DNA of 64,000 nucleotides from Paenibacillus guangzhouensis (GCF_009363075.1 NZ_CP045293.1:806001-870000), one strand, 5' to 3'; counted from the first letter of the stretch, positions 8,077-20,664 are shown. Notes: generated by a model from the sequence alone, not told the origin. Translations and numbers: made by a program.

Positions 8077-9330
8077 ATGACAATTGAACAATATCAAGCA
8101 ACGTATATCCAGAAGAGCTTCGCGAACCGCATCGGCGGTGAGAACTATGGGAAAGATACGGCAATCTATAAATTCGAGAAAATTAAACGTGCCAAGGCAG
8201 CGGCGAGAAAAGCTTTTCCAGACGTTGAACTCATTGATATGGGCGTAGGTGAGCCGGACGAGATGGCGCCGGCAGGGATTGTAGCGAAGCTTGCAGAAGA
8301 AGCCGCGAAGCCTGAGAACCGTGGTTATGCTGATAATGGGATTGCTGAGTTCAAAGAAGCGGCAGCTCGTTATCTGAAAAATGTCTTCCAAGTGGAAGGC
8401 ATTCATCCAGAGACGGACATCGTACATTCCATCGGGTCGAAACCTGCGCTTGCCATGCTGCCATCGTGCTTCATTAACCCAGGTGATATCACGATCATGA
8501 CGGTACCAGGGTATCCGATTCTTGGAACACATACGAAATATTTGGGCGGTGAAGTCTATACTGTACCATTGTTGAAAGAGAATAACTTTCTACCGAATTT
8601 GAATGAGATCCCTGAAGAGATTGCTCGCCGTGCGAAGCTCTTGTACTTGAACTATCCGAACAACCCGACAGGCGCAAGCGCTACGGTCGAATTCTTCACG
8701 GAAGTCGTGGAATGGGCCAAGAAACATGATGTCGTAGTCGTACATGACGCGCCTTATGCAGCGTTGACCTATGATGGCTTGAAGCCGCTGAGCTTCTTGT
8801 CTGTGCCAGGGGCGAAGGATGTCGGTGTGGAGCTTCACTCCCTCTCGAAATCATACAATATGACGGGATGGCGGATTGGCTTTGTAGCTGGTAATCCGTT
8901 GATCGTGAAAGCATTCAGTGATGTGAAGGATAATAATGATTCCGGTCAATTTATCGCGATTCAAAAAGCAGCGGCTTATGGACTGGATAACCCGCAGTTG
9001 ACTGAAGAGATTGCTGCGAAATATTCCCGACGTCACGATCTGCTCGTTGCTGCATTGAATGAGATCGGGTTTACTGCGAGCAAACCGAAGGGTTCTTTCT
9101 TCTTGTATGTGGAGATGCCTAAAGGTATTAAAGGTGGACAGCAATTCGAGACGGCGGAAGATTTCTCTCAATACCTGATCCGTGAGAAGCTGATCTCTAC
9201 GGTGCCTTGGACGGATGCTGGGCATTTCGTGCGTTTTTCGGTAACGTTCATCGCGAACGGTATCGAGGACGAGAAGCGTGTTATCGAAGAGATTAAGCGC
9301 CGCTTAACGGATGTGGAATTTGAGTTTTGA
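8077..9330 (+). CDS. dapL: LL-diaminopimelate aminotransferase
   Basis: This is a fold-type I PLP aminotransferase of 417 residues. The PLP lysine is K258 in SLSKSYNMTGWRIGF, and YPNNPTGA and GYPILGTHTKYLGG are conserved. The long N-terminus with KDTAIYKFEKIKRAK and DMGVGEPDEMAP, and the YADNGIAEFKEAAARY segment, resemble the DapL subfamily. DapL makes LL-diaminopimelate directly from tetrahydrodipicolinate for lysine and peptidoglycan. A general class I/II aminotransferase is the alternative. The start is ATG at 8077 after AAAAGGAGAGG. It is monocistronic, bounded by the rluD terminator and a repeat element. Confidence 0.8.
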   Translation: MTIEQYQATYIQKSFANRIGGENYGKDTAIYKFEKIKRAKAAARKAFPDVELIDMGVGEPDEMAPAGIVAKLAEEAAKPENRGYADNGIAEFKEAAARYLKNVFQVEGIHPETDIVHSIGSKPALAMLPSCFINPGDITIMTVPGYPILGTHTKYLGGEVYTVPLLKENNFLPNLNEIPEEIARRAKLLYLNYPNNPTGASATVEFFTEVVEWAKKHDVVVVHDAPYAALTYDGLKPLSFLSVPGAKDVGVELHSLSKSYNMTGWRIGFVAGNPLIVKAFSDVKDNNDSGQFIAIQKAAAYGLDNPQLTEEIAAKYSRRHDLLVAALNEIGFTASKPKGSFFLYVEMPKGIKGGQQFETAEDFSQYLIREKLISTVPWTDAGHFVRFSVTFIANGIEDEKRVIEEIKRRLTDVEFEF

Positions 9331-9368
9331 TTGAGATAAAAGGTGAAAAATCAGCTTTTCAGCACCTA

Positions 9369-9465
9369 AGAGTTTTCGAAGAAAACTTGCTTCGTAAGTA
9401 TAAGTTTAGATTGCGAGAAGCCGAAGTGTAATGCTTACGAAGAGAGTTTTTCTACGAAAAACTTT
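9369..9465. repeat. Long imperfect inverted repeat in a non-coding stretch
   Basis: A left arm at 9369-9401 (agttttcgaagaaaacttgc and onward to taagtat) is matched by the reverse complement of 9431-9465 (atgcttacgaagagag and onward to aaaactttt), with only a few mismatches. The loop is about 29 bases. A second small hairpin, gtagg-caaaa-cctac, lies at 9481-9495. No reading frame, Shine-Dalgarno or promoter explains the region 9331-9575. It resembles dispersed non-coding palindromic elements of Bacillota genomes, but copy number cannot be seen from one window. Confidence 0.6.
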
Positions 9466-9575
9466 TAGAGGACACGGAGTGTAGGCAAAACCTACATGAG
9501 GTGAACGCAAGGTTCGATGTCGAAATCGCTACATGACTGACTTCGTGATCAAAATATGTTTTTTCGGCATCCATG

Positions 9576-9604
9576 TTGACAAGTGAATCATAACGTGGGA
9601 TAAT
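9576..9604 (+). promoter_or_regulatory. Sigma-A promoter of the pyr operon
   Basis: TTGACA at 9576-9581 and GATAAT at 9599-9604 are separated by 17 bases. It lies directly upstream of the PyrR-binding leader. Confidence 0.8.
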
Positions 9605-9619
9605 CCTTTATGAACTTAA

Positions 9620-11326
<1,707 letters not shown>

Positions 11327-11348
11327 AAGCTGAAGGGACGGTTGACAG

Positions 11349-12629
11349 ATGGGATTGGTAATTAAGAACGCGAACGTATTGAATGCAGCAGGGGAACTAG
11401 AACTTAAGACGATTACAATAGAAGATAACCGGGTAACTGGAATCATAGATGCAGGATCCGAAGTTGAATTGAGCGGTGAAGTGATTGATGCGGCGGGCAA
11501 GCTCGTTGCTCCAGGATTCATCGACATGCATGTTCACTTAAGAGAACCAGGCTTTGAACATAAAGAGACGATTGCAACAGGAACACGTTCCGCTGCGAAA
11601 GGCGGTTACACGACCATCGCTTGTATGCCGAATACACGTCCAGTGATCGATACGCCAGAGACCATCCAATTGGTGTTGGACAAAGCAGCAACAGAAGGCA
11701 TCGTTCGTGTACTACCTTATGCAGCGATTACGAAAAATGAGTTAGGCCGCGAGTTAACAGACTTCGCAGCGCTCAAAGAAGCGGGTGCGATCGGCTTTAC
11801 CGATGATGGTGTGGGCGTACAGAACGCACAAATGATGAAAGACGCGATGACATTGGCTGCATCGATGAATATACCGGTTATTGCACACTGCGAAGATGAG
11901 TCCCTGGTCGTTGGTGCAGCAGTTAATGAAGGGACGTTTGCGACGAAGCACGGATTGAAAGGCATTCCGAACGAGTCCGAAGCGATCCATGTAGGCCGCG
12001 ATTGTTTACTAGCCGAAGCGACAGGCGTACATTATCATGTCTGCCACGTTAGCACAGAGCAATCCATCCGCTTGATTCGTCAAGCGAAGCAGTTCGGTGT
12101 CAAGGTAACTGCTGAGGTATGCCCGCATCACCTCTTGTTATCGGAAGAAGATATTCCTGGGCTTGATGCGAACTGGAAAATGAACCCGCCGCTTCGTTCA
12201 CCACGTGATGTACAAGCTTGTATCGAAGCGCTTGAAGATGGAACAATCGACATGGTCGTTACGGATCATGCACCACATAGCCAAGAAGAAAAAGCCAAAG
12301 GGATGCAGCTCGCACCATTCGGTATCGTAGGATTCGAGACAGCCTTCCCATTGCTCTATACGAAATTCGTAGCTACAGGCAAATGGACGCTAGATTTCCT
12401 AGTCAGACGGATGACGGCGGATCCAGCAAGAGTATTCGGGCTTGAGACTGGTAAGCTAGAAGTTGGAGCACTTGCAGACATCACAATCGTAGATTTAGAG
12501 TCCGAGCAAGCCGTAAATCCAGAGACATTCTTATCGAAAGGCCGCAATACACCATTCACAGATTGGCAATTAAAAGGCTGGCCTGTCGCAACAATCGTCG
12601 ATGGCAAGCTCGTGTGGTCAGCGGAATAA
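11349..12629 (+). CDS. pyrC: Dihydroorotase
   Basis: This is a zinc amidohydrolase that closes carbamoyl-aspartate to dihydroorotate. The metal motif DMHVHLREPGFEHKE is at about residues 58-72. PVIAHCEDESL, HYHVCHVST and MVVTDHAPH supply further ligands. At 426 residues it belongs to the type I (PyrC/hydantoinase-like) class found in Gram-positive pyr operons. ATG at 11349 follows a GAAGGGACGG site. Confidence 0.97.
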   Translation: MGLVIKNANVLNAAGELELKTITIEDNRVTGIIDAGSEVELSGEVIDAAGKLVAPGFIDMHVHLREPGFEHKETIATGTRSAAKGGYTTIACMPNTRPVIDTPETIQLVLDKAATEGIVRVLPYAAITKNELGRELTDFAALKEAGAIGFTDDGVGVQNAQMMKDAMTLAASMNIPVIAHCEDESLVVGAAVNEGTFATKHGLKGIPNESEAIHVGRDCLLAEATGVHYHVCHVSTEQSIRLIRQAKQFGVKVTAEVCPHHLLLSEEDIPGLDANWKMNPPLRSPRDVQACIEALEDGTIDMVVTDHAPHSQEEKAKGMQLAPFGIVGFETAFPLLYTKFVATGKWTLDFLVRRMTADPARVFGLETGKLEVGALADITIVDLESEQAVNPETFLSKGRNTPFTDWQLKGWPVATIVDGKLVWSAE

Positions 12630-12652
12630 TAAATTTTTCACAAATAAAGCTC

Positions 12653-12692
12653 GGTTGTGGCTATGCATAACTATGCAAAATAAAGTATAATT
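12653..12692 (+). promoter_or_regulatory. Possible internal promoter before carA
   Basis: The 93-base gap between pyrC and carA is longer than other gaps in the operon. It has a good TATAAT near 12687, but the -35 region is weak, and a direct repeat (tatgcataac / tatgcaaaa) overlaps the spacer. No second PyrR loop or terminator is seen here. Confidence 0.25.
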
Positions 12693-12731
12693 ATCACGTT
12701 AGGTTTATTTTACTCGAAGGGTGTGTTACGA

Positions 12732-13862
12732 ATGCAAGCAAGATTGTTGTTAGAAGACGGCACATTGTTTACTGGAAAAGCATTTGGTGCTGAAGGACAG
12801 TCGACAGGTGAGGTCGTATTTAATACAGGGATTACAGGGTACCAAGAAGTTATCTCGGACCCATCCTACTGTGGTCAAATCGTTACCATGACGCATCCAT
12901 TGATCGGTAACTACGGGATTACGCGTGATGATTTCGAATCCATCCGTCCTTATATCCACGGCTTTGTCGTGCGTCGTCATGAACCAGTACCGAGTAACTG
13001 GCGTGCACAATATACATTAGATTCATTATTGAAAGAATACGGCATTGTAGGGATTAGCGAGATCGATACTCGCATGTTAACACGGATCCTTCGTAACCAC
13101 GGAACGATGAAGGGTATTCTGACAACAGGCAATATGCCTGTGGAAGAGTTGAAGGAAATGCTCGGTGTGTCTGAGATCATGTGTGATCAGGTTGCACGTA
13201 CATCGACGAAAGGTTCCTTCAGCAGCCCTGGCGACGGCGAGCGCATCGTTCTCATCGACTACGGCGCGAAGAGCGGAATCTTGCGCGAATTAACGAAGCG
13301 CGGCTGTGATGTGGTTGTTGTGCCTCACGATACAACAGCGGAAGAGATTCGCAGATTGAATCCAGACGGCATTCAATTGTCGAACGGCCCTGGGGACCCG
13401 AAAGATGTACCGCATGCGGTTGCAACGCTGAAAGAATTGCTTGGTGAATATCCGATTTTCGGAATCTGCCTAGGCCATCAATTGTTCGCTCTTGCTTGCG
13501 GCGCGGATACGACACGTCTGAAATTTGGTCACCGCGGTGGGAACCATCCGGTTAAAGAATTAGCTTCGAACCGCTGCTTCATTACATCCCAGAACCACGG
13601 CTATACGGTGCTCGAAGATTCCATTATCGGCACAGAGCTTGAAGTTACGCACATTAATAACAACGATAAGTCCATTGAAGGACTCAAACATAAGAAATAC
13701 CCAGCATTTACGGTGCAATACCATCCAGAAGCTGCGCCAGGACCTTACGATAACAGCTACTTATTCGATCAGTTCATCGAGATGATTCGCGATCATAAAG
13801 CTGCAAATCCAAAGGCGCCTCGTCAAGCTGAAATCGTCGCTGCCATGAAAGGAGATCTATAA
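12732..13862 (+). CDS. carA: Carbamoyl-phosphate synthase small (glutaminase) subunit
   Basis: The 376-residue subunit hydrolyses glutamine and channels ammonia to CarB. The N-terminal CPSase small-chain domain (about residues 1-150) begins [19 protein letters not shown]. The class I glutaminase domain carries the nucleophile C246 in FGICLGHQ, and the catalytic His-Glu in YHPEA. A GTG at 12723 is in frame, but the ATG at 12732 has better spacing to the CGAAGGG site. The carB start follows the stop by one base. Confidence 0.97.
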   Translation: MQARLLLEDGTLFTGKAFGAEGQSTGEVVFNTGITGYQEVISDPSYCGQIVTMTHPLIGNYGITRDDFESIRPYIHGFVVRRHEPVPSNWRAQYTLDSLLKEYGIVGISEIDTRMLTRILRNHGTMKGILTTGNMPVEELKEMLGVSEIMCDQVARTSTKGSFSSPGDGERIVLIDYGAKSGILRELTKRGCDVVVVPHDTTAEEIRRLNPDGIQLSNGPGDPKDVPHAVATLKELLGEYPIFGICLGHQLFALACGADTTRLKFGHRGGNHPVKELASNRCFITSQNHGYTVLEDSIIGTELEVTHINNNDKSIEGLKHKKYPAFTVQYHPEAAPGPYDNSYLFDQFIEMIRDHKAANPKAPRQAEIVAAMKGDL

Positions 13863-13863
13863 T

Positions 13864-16800
13864 ATGCCTAAAAATACTGAACTGAAGAAGATTCTCGTCA
13901 TTGGTTCCGGTCCGATCGTGATCGGGCAAGCAGCAGAGTTCGACTATGCTGGTACGCAAGCTTGCCAAGCGCTCAAAGAAGAAGGTCTCGAAGTTGTTCT
14001 GATCAACAGCAACCCAGCGACGATCATGACAGATACAAATATGGCGGATAAAGTATACATCGAGCCAATTACACTTGATTTTGTAACGCAAATCATTCGT
14101 CAAGAGCGTCCAGACGGCTTGCTGCCAACACTCGGCGGCCAGACAGGTCTGAACATGGCGGTTGAACTTGCCAAAGCAGGCGTACTTGAGCGCGAGAACG
14201 TGAAATTGCTCGGCACACAGCTGACTGCGATCGAAAAAGCAGAAGATCGTGACTTGTTCCGCGACTTAATGCGTGAACTAGAGCAGCCCGTACCGGAAAG
14301 TACGATCGTTACAACCGTACAAGAAGCAGTAGACTTTGCGAATGAAATTGGCTATCCGATTATCGTTCGTCCGGCATACACACTCGGTGGTACAGGCGGC
14401 GGGATCTGCGCGAATGAGGAAGAATTGCTCGAGACGGTTGCTTCCGGTATCCGCTACAGCCCAATCAACCAATGTCTGATTGAGAAAAGTATTGCAGGGA
14501 TGAAAGAAGTCGAATACGAGGTTATGCGCGATGCGAACGACAACTGTATCGTCGTATGTAACATGGAGAACTTCGACCCGGTTGGCGTACACACGGGTGA
14601 TAGTATCGTCGTAGCGCCAAGCCAAACCCTATCTGACCGTGAATATCAAATGCTGCGTTCCGCATCGCTTAAGATCATCCGCGCACTCAATATCGAAGGT
14701 GGATGTAACGTGCAGTTCGCGCTTGACCCGCATAGCTTCCAATACTATGTCATCGAAGTGAATCCGCGTGTCAGCCGTTCATCGGCACTAGCTTCCAAGG
14801 CAACAGGTTATCCAATCGCAAAGATGGCAGCAAAAATCGCCGTCGGATATACATTAGATGAGATCGTTAACCCGGTTACGGGCCAAACGTATGCATGCTT
14901 CGAGCCAACCCTGGACTATATCGTAACGAAAATTCCACGCTGGCCGTTTGATAAATTTATCTCCGCGAACCGTAAGCTCGGTACGCAAATGAAAGCAACA
15001 GGCGAAGTCATGGCCATTGGCCGGACATTCGAGGAATCCATTCACAAAGCTGTTCGCTCGCTTGAAATTGGTGTGAACCGCATCTATCTGAAGGACGCGG
15101 AGTCACTGGATGAAGCAACATTGAACCTGCGTCTGGAGAAGCCGGACGATGAGCGCATGTTCTTGGTGGCAGAGGCGTTCCGCAGAGGTTATACACTGCA
15201 GCAAATTCAAGATTTAACGAAAATCGATTGGTGGTTCCTTGATAAAATCGAAGGCATCGTGAAGTTCGAGGCGTTGATCGCGCAAGAGACAAATCTCAGC
15301 TATGAGACTTTATATGAAGCGAAGCGCAAAGGATTCACCGACCGTTCGATCGCAGAGATCAGACGGAGTGCGAACCCAGAGCTGTCGATGACACAAGAAG
15401 CGGATGTACGCAGCTTCCGTCTATCGCACAACTTGAAGCCAGTCTACAAGATGGTAGATACGTGCGCAGCAGAGTTCGAAGCTACGACGCCATACTACTA
15501 CTCAACATATGAGACAGAGAACGAAGTGATCGAGACGCCAAAAGAGAAGATCGTTGTCCTTGGATCGGGTCCAATCCGGATCGGTCAAGGGATTGAATTC
15601 GACTACTCGACAGTCCATGCGGTATGGGCGATCCAAAGCGCAGGTTACGAGGCGGTTATCATCAATAACAACCCTGAGACGGTATCGACGGACTTCAATA
15701 CATCGGATCGACTCTACTTCGAGCCACTGTTCTTCGAAGATGTCATGAACGTCATTGAACAAGAGAAACCGGTTGGCGTTATCGTGCAATTCGGCGGTCA
15801 GACAGCGATTAACTTGGCAGCGCCACTATCCAAAGCAGGTGTTCGCATCCTTGGAACAAGCTTAGAGAGTATTGATGAGGCGGAAGACCGGAAGAAGTTC
15901 GAAGCGCTGCTATCCCGCTTGAATATTGCGCAGCCGCAAGGCAGCACAGTGACATCGGTAGATGAAGCAGTAGGCACGGCACAAGGCCTTGGCTATCCTG
16001 TGCTTGTACGTCCATCCTACGTCCTTGGCGGCCGTGCGATGGAGATCGTATACTCCGATGACGAGTTGCTCAACTACATGGAGCAAGCCGTGAAGATCAA
16101 CCCGGATCATCCGGTCTTGATCGACCGTTACATGTTAGGTAAAGAAGTGGAAGTTGACGCGATCTGCGATGGCGAGACGGTATTGATCCCAGGAATCATG
16201 GAGCATATCGAACGCGCAGGGGTTCACTCGGGTGACTCGATCGCTGTATACCCTCCACAACATTTAGCGCCACACTTGAAACAACAAGTGATTGATATTA
16301 CAATCAAGATTGCTAAAGAACTGAAAACGATCGGATTGGTCAACATCCAGTTCGTCATCTTCAAAGATCAAGTGTATGTGATCGAAGTGAATCCACGCTC
16401 ATCCCGTACAGTACCATTCCTAAGTAAAGTAACAAGCATCCCGATGGCAAACCTCGCTACGAAGGCGATTCTTGGTACGAAGCTTGCGGATCTTGGTTAT
16501 GTTGATGGATTATGGCCAGAGGATGAATATGTATCGGTGAAAGTACCGGTGTTCTCCTTCGCGAAGCTGCGCCGTGTCGAGCCGACGCTTGGACCGGAGA
16601 TGAAGTCGACTGGGGAAGTTATGGGTCGCGATGTGAACTATGCAAAAGCATTGTACAAAGGTCTTGTGGGTTCAGGTATGAAGATTCCGCCTACAGGCGC
16701 GATCATCGCAACCGTGGCGGACAAAGACAAAGAAGAAGCGACAGAAATTCTACGCGGCTTCTACAATATGGGTTACAAAATCATCGCAACAGGCGGAACG

Positions 16801-17085
16801 GCAACGGCGCTTGAAAATGCGGGAATGATCGTAACGAACGTGAACAAGTTAAGCGAAGGCACGCCGAACATTCTAGATATGATTCGCAATGGACAGGCGC
16901 ACTTTGTGGTGAATACATTGACCAAAGGGAAGACACCTGAGCGTGATGGATTCCGGATTCGCCGCGAAGCGGTTGAGAACGGCGTGGTATGTATGACATC
17001 GCTAGATACGGTAAGCGCATTGTTAGAGATGCTAGAGTCGATCAACTTCTCGACTCGCAACATGCCGGCATTCCACGGGCAATAA
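13864..17085 (+). CDS. carB: Carbamoyl-phosphate synthase large subunit
   Basis: At 1073 residues this is a full-length CarB. Two homologous ATP-grasp halves begin with [23 protein letters not shown] and, at about 555, [21 protein letters not shown]. Each has [17 protein letters not shown]-type and [16 protein letters not shown] signatures. The C-terminal MGS-like allosteric domain includes [18 protein letters not shown]. It makes carbamoyl phosphate from bicarbonate, ammonia and two ATP. It is part of the pyr operon, directly before pyrF: the usual pyrK and pyrD genes are missing from the junction (67 bases). Confidence 0.97.
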   Translation: MPKNTELKKILVIGSGPIVIGQAAEFDYAGTQACQALKEEGLEVVLINSNPATIMTDTNMADKVYIEPITLDFVTQIIRQERPDGLLPTLGGQTGLNMAVELAKAGVLERENVKLLGTQLTAIEKAEDRDLFRDLMRELEQPVPESTIVTTVQEAVDFANEIGYPIIVRPAYTLGGTGGGICANEEELLETVASGIRYSPINQCLIEKSIAGMKEVEYEVMRDANDNCIVVCNMENFDPVGVHTGDSIVVAPSQTLSDREYQMLRSASLKIIRALNIEGGCNVQFALDPHSFQYYVIEVNPRVSRSSALASKATGYPIAKMAAKIAVGYTLDEIVNPVTGQTYACFEPTLDYIVTKIPRWPFDKFISANRKLGTQMKATGEVMAIGRTFEESIHKAVRSLEIGVNRIYLKDAESLDEATLNLRLEKPDDERMFLVAEAFRRGYTLQQIQDLTKIDWWFLDKIEGIVKFEALIAQETNLSYETLYEAKRKGFTDRSIAEIRRSANPELSMTQEADVRSFRLSHNLKPVYKMVDTCAAEFEATTPYYYSTYETENEVIETPKEKIVVLGSGPIRIGQGIEFDYSTVHAVWAIQSAGYEAVIINNNPETVSTDFNTSDRLYFEPLFFEDVMNVIEQEKPVGVIVQFGGQTAINLAAPLSKAGVRILGTSLESIDEAEDRKKFEALLSRLNIAQPQGSTVTSVDEAVGTAQGLGYPVLVRPSYVLGGRAMEIVYSDDELLNYMEQAVKINPDHPVLIDRYMLGKEVEVDAICDGETVLIPGIMEHIERAGVHSGDSIAVYPPQHLAPHLKQQVIDITIKIAKELKTIGLVNIQFVIFKDQVYVIEVNPRSSRTVPFLSKVTSIPMANLATKAILGTKLADLGYVDGLWPEDEYVSVKVPVFSFAKLRRVEPTLGPEMKSTGEVMGRDVNYAKALYKGLVGSGMKIPPTGAIIATVADKDKEEATEILRGFYNMGYKIIATGGTATALENAGMIVTNVNKLSEGTPNILDMIRNGQAHFVVNTLTKGKTPERDGFRIRREAVENGVVCMTSLDTVSALLEMLESINFSTRNMPAFHGQ

Positions 17086-17152
17086 GATCGGCCTTGATCG
17101 GCAGTTCGAAGATGAATGATCAACATACCAACAAGGAGGAGAGCCGTAAACG

Positions 17153-17881
17153 ATGAGTCACCGAGATGAAGTAGCAGGTCGCATTATGGTCGCGCTTGAT
17201 TACCCGAATGCGCAAGCGGCGCGTGAGCTATTACAACAATTACAGGGGATTCCTTGTTATATGAAGGTGGGCATGCAGCTCTATTATGCTGAAGGTCCTG
17301 CATTCGTACGCGAGCTGAAAGAACTAGGCTACAAAGTATTCCTAGATTTAAAATTGCACGATATTCCGAATACAGTGAAGAGCGGTGCGAACAGCATTAC
17401 GAAGCTTGGCGTGGACATGATCAATGTCCACGCAGCAGGCGGCGTCGAGATGATGGCGGCGGCAATGCAAGGTGTGAACGAGGCGATAGAAGAGAATCCT
17501 GCGCTGGACAAGCCTATCGTTATCGCTGTCACACAACTCACAAGTACCAGTCAGGACATGCTGAATCAGGAGATCGGTATCGCCGGATCGGTTGCGGATT
17601 CCGTTGTAAGCTATGCGAAATTCACGAAGCAAGCGGGGCTTGACGGAGTCGTAGCTTCACCGCTAGAAGTGGAAATGATTAAGGAGGCTTGCGGCAGCGA
17701 ATTCAAGACGATTACCCCGGGTATTCGTCCTGCGGGCAGCGCGCTAGGCGATCAGACACGTGTGATGACGCCAAAGCAAGCTTTTGAACAAGGTACGGAC
17801 TTTGTTGTGATCGGTCGTCCGATTACAACTGCTGCGAACCCGAGAGAAGCGATTGAGAACATTATTGAGGAGCTGATTTGA
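17153..17881 (+). CDS. pyrF: Orotidine-5'-phosphate decarboxylase
   Basis: The 242-residue TIM-barrel enzyme converts OMP to UMP. The catalytic signature is [16 protein letters not shown] (Asp-Lys-x-x-Asp tetrad), and the phosphate-binding C-terminal motif is [18 protein letters not shown] at 17153 follows AAGGAGGAGAG. Its end overlaps the start of pyrE. Confidence 0.97.
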   Translation: MSHRDEVAGRIMVALDYPNAQAARELLQQLQGIPCYMKVGMQLYYAEGPAFVRELKELGYKVFLDLKLHDIPNTVKSGANSITKLGVDMINVHAAGGVEMMAAAMQGVNEAIEENPALDKPIVIAVTQLTSTSQDMLNQEIGIAGSVADSVVSYAKFTKQAGLDGVVASPLEVEMIKEACGSEFKTITPGIRPAGSALGDQTRVMTPKQAFEQGTDFVVIGRPITTAANPREAIENIIEELI

Positions 17882-18525
17882 ACGTGATTACATTGGAACA
17901 AATCCCTGCACAAATTGCGAAGCATCTACTTACGATTGAGGCGGTGGCTTTGCGGCCGAATCAGCCGTTCACATGGACTTCCGGTATCAAATCGCCGATC
18001 TACTGCGACAATCGCTTGACGATGTCGTTCCCAGAAATCCGTGAGACGATCGCAGATGGATTCGCTGCAATCATTCGTGCGCAGTACCCTGATGCTGAAG
18101 TGATTGCTGGAACGGCTACAGCCGGGATTCCGCATGCTGCATGGGTTGCACAGAAGCTGAACCTGCCGATGGCTTACATTCGCGACAAAGCGAAAGGTCA
18201 TGGCAAAGAGAACTTGATCGAAGGCGTTATCAAACCGGGACAGAAGGTTGTTGTTATCGAAGACTTGATCTCGACTGGCGGAAGCTCGCTCAAAGCAGCC
18301 GTTGCCGTGAAAGAGGCTGGCGCAACACCACTTGGCGTCCTTGCGATTTTCAGCTATCAGCTGGATAAAGCGACGACCGCTTTTGAAGAAGCAGGCATTC
18401 CTCTTCAGACGTTATCCAACTATACTGCTCTAATGGATGTGGCAGTGGAGCTTGGTTATGTGCAAGCGGAAGATCTAGCAACATTAAAAGCATGGCGCGA
18501 AGATCCGACTTCGTTCGGGAAATAA
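17878..18525 (+). CDS. pyrE: Orotate phosphoribosyltransferase
   Basis: It joins orotate to PRPP to give OMP. The PRPP motif [18 protein letters not shown] is diagnostic, and [28 protein letters not shown] is conserved. The start is either TTG at 17878 (overlapping the pyrF stop) or GTG at 17884; both are served by the GAGGAG inside the end of pyrF. About 215 residues, the usual size. It is the last gene of the operon and is followed by a terminator. Confidence 0.96.
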   Translation: MNVITLEQIPAQIAKHLLTIEAVALRPNQPFTWTSGIKSPIYCDNRLTMSFPEIRETIADGFAAIIRAQYPDAEVIAGTATAGIPHAAWVAQKLNLPMAYIRDKAKGHGKENLIEGVIKPGQKVVVIEDLISTGGSSLKAAVAVKEAGATPLGVLAIFSYQLDKATTAFEEAGIPLQTLSNYTALMDVAVELGYVQAEDLATLKAWREDPTSFGK

Positions 18526-18541
18526 TGCAATTGTCTCAATG

Positions 18542-18587
18542 AAAGGGCCAAATGACTATACTGTGTATAGTTGTTTGGCTCTTTTTG
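18542..18587 (+). terminator. Terminator of the pyr operon
   Basis: Arms aagggccaaa and tttggctctt flank an inner actata/tatagt stem, followed by T5. Confidence 0.8.
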
Positions 18588-18677
18588 TTACGGCAAGAAC
18601 AATGTCCATTTACGCAGAATGCTTGTCTGACGCAGTATAGAGGACAAGTATGGTGTGTTTTTTGCGTTTTCTACTTT

Positions 18678-18708
18678 TTGCCAAAAACATTAAACTTTTG
18701 TCTATAAT
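18678..18708 (+). promoter_or_regulatory. Candidate promoter for the ABC cluster
   Basis: TTGCCA (18678-18683) and TATAAT (18703-18708) are 19 bases apart in a 230-base AT-rich stretch without genes. A second TATAAT at 18758-18763 has no clear -35. Either could drive the five-gene ABC cluster. Confidence 0.35.
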
Positions 18709-18818
18709 TATGAAAATAAGTTAAGGCTTTTGTAACTTTTTGCTAGGTCATATCGTTTATAATTCAGGAGTAATCCATCCTTGGGTCAATAATAGTCAAA
18801 GGGGGAGCGGGCAATATT

Positions 18819-19616
18819 ATGGCTTGGTTCCGAAAACGATCTGTAGACACACCGGACACGACAACAGACGATGCAACAGATTACATAGAACAAGTAGAAG
18901 AAGTAGTAGAACGATCTGAGGAACCGCCTGCTAGATTGCTAGATACGGAGCCGATCCTCGTCGTGAATCAAGTGGAACGCTTTTTTCCCGTCGGGAATCA
19001 GCAGCTGCACGTCCTGAAGGGCATCCAAATGGAAGTCCAGCCAGGACAGCTTGTCATGCTCAGAGGAAGATCAGGTTCGGGGAAAACTACGCTGCTCAAC
19101 ATCCTAGGCGGGCTGGATCAGCCTTCGTCTGGCGAGGTTTTTTTCCGCGGGAACCCATTCCACAAGTGGGATGACGACAAACGTACACTAGCGCGTCGAA
19201 TGGATATCGGCTTTATCTTTCAGGCGTTTGCACTCATGCCATTGCTATCTGCTTGGGAGAATGTTGAACTGTCGCTTCGTATGGCAAATGTGCCGAAGAA
19301 TGAATGGAAGAGCCGCGTCGAGCATTGTCTCGATCTTGTTGGGCTGTCCAAACGTATGCATCACCGCCCATTTGAGCTATCGGGGGGAGAACAGCAGCGT
19401 GTTGCGATTGCGAAGGCGATTGCACACCGTCCGCGTCTCTTACTCGCAGATGAGCCAACGGCGGAGCTAGACTCCCAGATGGGAGCACAGATTATGGCCG
19501 TTTTTAAAAACATTATTCGAACAGAACAAGTGTCAATATGTATGACGACACACGATCCTACAATTTTGGAGGTTGCGGACCATGTCTATGAAATGGTTGA
19601 CGGGAAATTCATCTAA
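18819..19616 (+). CDS. MacB/LolD-type ABC transporter ATP-binding protein
   Basis: The 265-residue ATPase has Walker A GRSGSGKTTLLNILGG, the signature [15 protein letters not shown] and Walker [14 protein letters not shown], with the His switch in MTTHDP. It is of the MacB/LolD/FtsE class that pairs with FtsX-like permeases. About 45 acidic residues precede the nucleotide-binding domain (DTTTDDATDYIEQVEEVVER), an unusual extension for this family. Its last 35 bases overlap the next gene, and it starts a five-gene cluster. Confidence 0.92.
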   Translation: MAWFRKRSVDTPDTTTDDATDYIEQVEEVVERSEEPPARLLDTEPILVVNQVERFFPVGNQQLHVLKGIQMEVQPGQLVMLRGRSGSGKTTLLNILGGLDQPSSGEVFFRGNPFHKWDDDKRTLARRMDIGFIFQAFALMPLLSAWENVELSLRMANVPKNEWKSRVEHCLDLVGLSKRMHHRPFELSGGEQQRVAIAKAIAHRPRLLLADEPTAELDSQMGAQIMAVFKNIIRTEQVSICMTTHDPTILEVADHVYEMVDGKFI

Positions 19617-20664
19617 ATCAGGGAGGAGGCTACGCCAGATTCTACTAGTATCCCTTTGTGGAGCTATGATGATGACGGCAGGCTGTTCATTACTTCCGAA
19701 GGAAGATGCAGAGGAAGTATTGCCGACCATTACACCGCCGAAGATCTCCCAAAAACCGGAGTATGAAGTAACCAAGGGGACGATTGAAACCAAGGTAACA
19801 GCAAGCGGTAGATTAATGTCTCAGCAAGAAGAGACGATGTTCTTCACAGCTGATGGCAAGCGCATCAAGAACGTACTCGTGAAGAACGGAGACAAAGTGA
19901 CCCAAGGTCAGGTGCTCGTCGTGCTCGATATGGAGGATATGCAGAAGGATCTTCGCAAGAAGAAACTCGCGTTCCGCAAAGACGAGATCAATATGAAAGA
20001 AACGCTTCGTCAGAAGGATCAAATGGATCCGGTAGAATTCGAACAAGCTTCGATCGTATTCGAAGAGAGCCGTCAAGCGATTACGGACCTTGAGAACGAA
20101 ATCGCAAAAGGGACGTTGGTCGCTCCATTCAGCGGCACGATTGTCTCGCTTAACGCCGAGAAGGGCGCATTAGTTAAGGCATATGACCCGATCGCGATCG
20201 TAGCTGATACGTCCCGCCTTGCTGTAGCTGCTTCCGTTACCAAGGATGACTTGAAGCAAATTGCGGTGGGCATGGAAGTTAACGTGGACATTAACACAGT
20301 TGGCAAGACGTTGAAAGGGAAAGTAAAACAGCTGCCGCAAGCGAAGGATGACTCAGGCAATGGTGGATCTGGCGGCGGTCAGAAGCCGGAGAAGCTGGAA
20401 GACTTCTTACTCGTACAGCTAGATAATTTGCCGAAGGGCTTAACACGTGGAACACCGCTAAGCATCGCTGTTATTACGCTGCGTCGTGATAATGTGGTAA
20501 TCATTCCGCAATCGGCACTGCGTTCCATCGGTTCCCGGACGTATGTTCAAGTCGTGGATGAGAATGGGAAGCGGGAAGTCGACGTTGAAGTCGGACAACA
20601 GTCAACAACGGATGTGGAAATCGTGAAAGGCCTTACCCCAGGACAGAAAGTAGTGGGTCGCTAA
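19582..20664 (+). CDS. HlyD/RND-type membrane-fusion lipoprotein
   Basis: I place the start at ATG 19582, 9 bases after GGAGG, giving 360 residues. A signal peptide ends at a lipobox (MMTAGC), so it is probably a lipoprotein anchored outside the membrane. A biotinyl-lipoyl-like half (GTIETKVTASGRL), a short coiled-coil hairpin (LRKKKLAFRKDEINMKETLRQKDQ), the returning lipoyl half (GTLVAPFSGTIVSLNAEKGALV) and a beta-barrel domain follow. This is the adaptor architecture used with MacB-type exporters. It overlaps the ATPase gene, and its stop overlaps the start of the permease. Confidence 0.9.
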   Translation: MSMKWLTGNSSKSGRRLRQILLVSLCGAMMMTAGCSLLPKEDAEEVLPTITPPKISQKPEYEVTKGTIETKVTASGRLMSQQEETMFFTADGKRIKNVLVKNGDKVTQGQVLVVLDMEDMQKDLRKKKLAFRKDEINMKETLRQKDQMDPVEFEQASIVFEESRQAITDLENEIAKGTLVAPFSGTIVSLNAEKGALVKAYDPIAIVADTSRLAVAASVTKDDLKQIAVGMEVNVDINTVGKTLKGKVKQLPQAKDDSGNGGSGGGQKPEKLEDFLLVQLDNLPKGLTRGTPLSIAVITLRRDNVVIIPQSALRSIGSRTYVQVVDENGKREVDVEVGQQSTTDVEIVKGLTPGQKVVGR

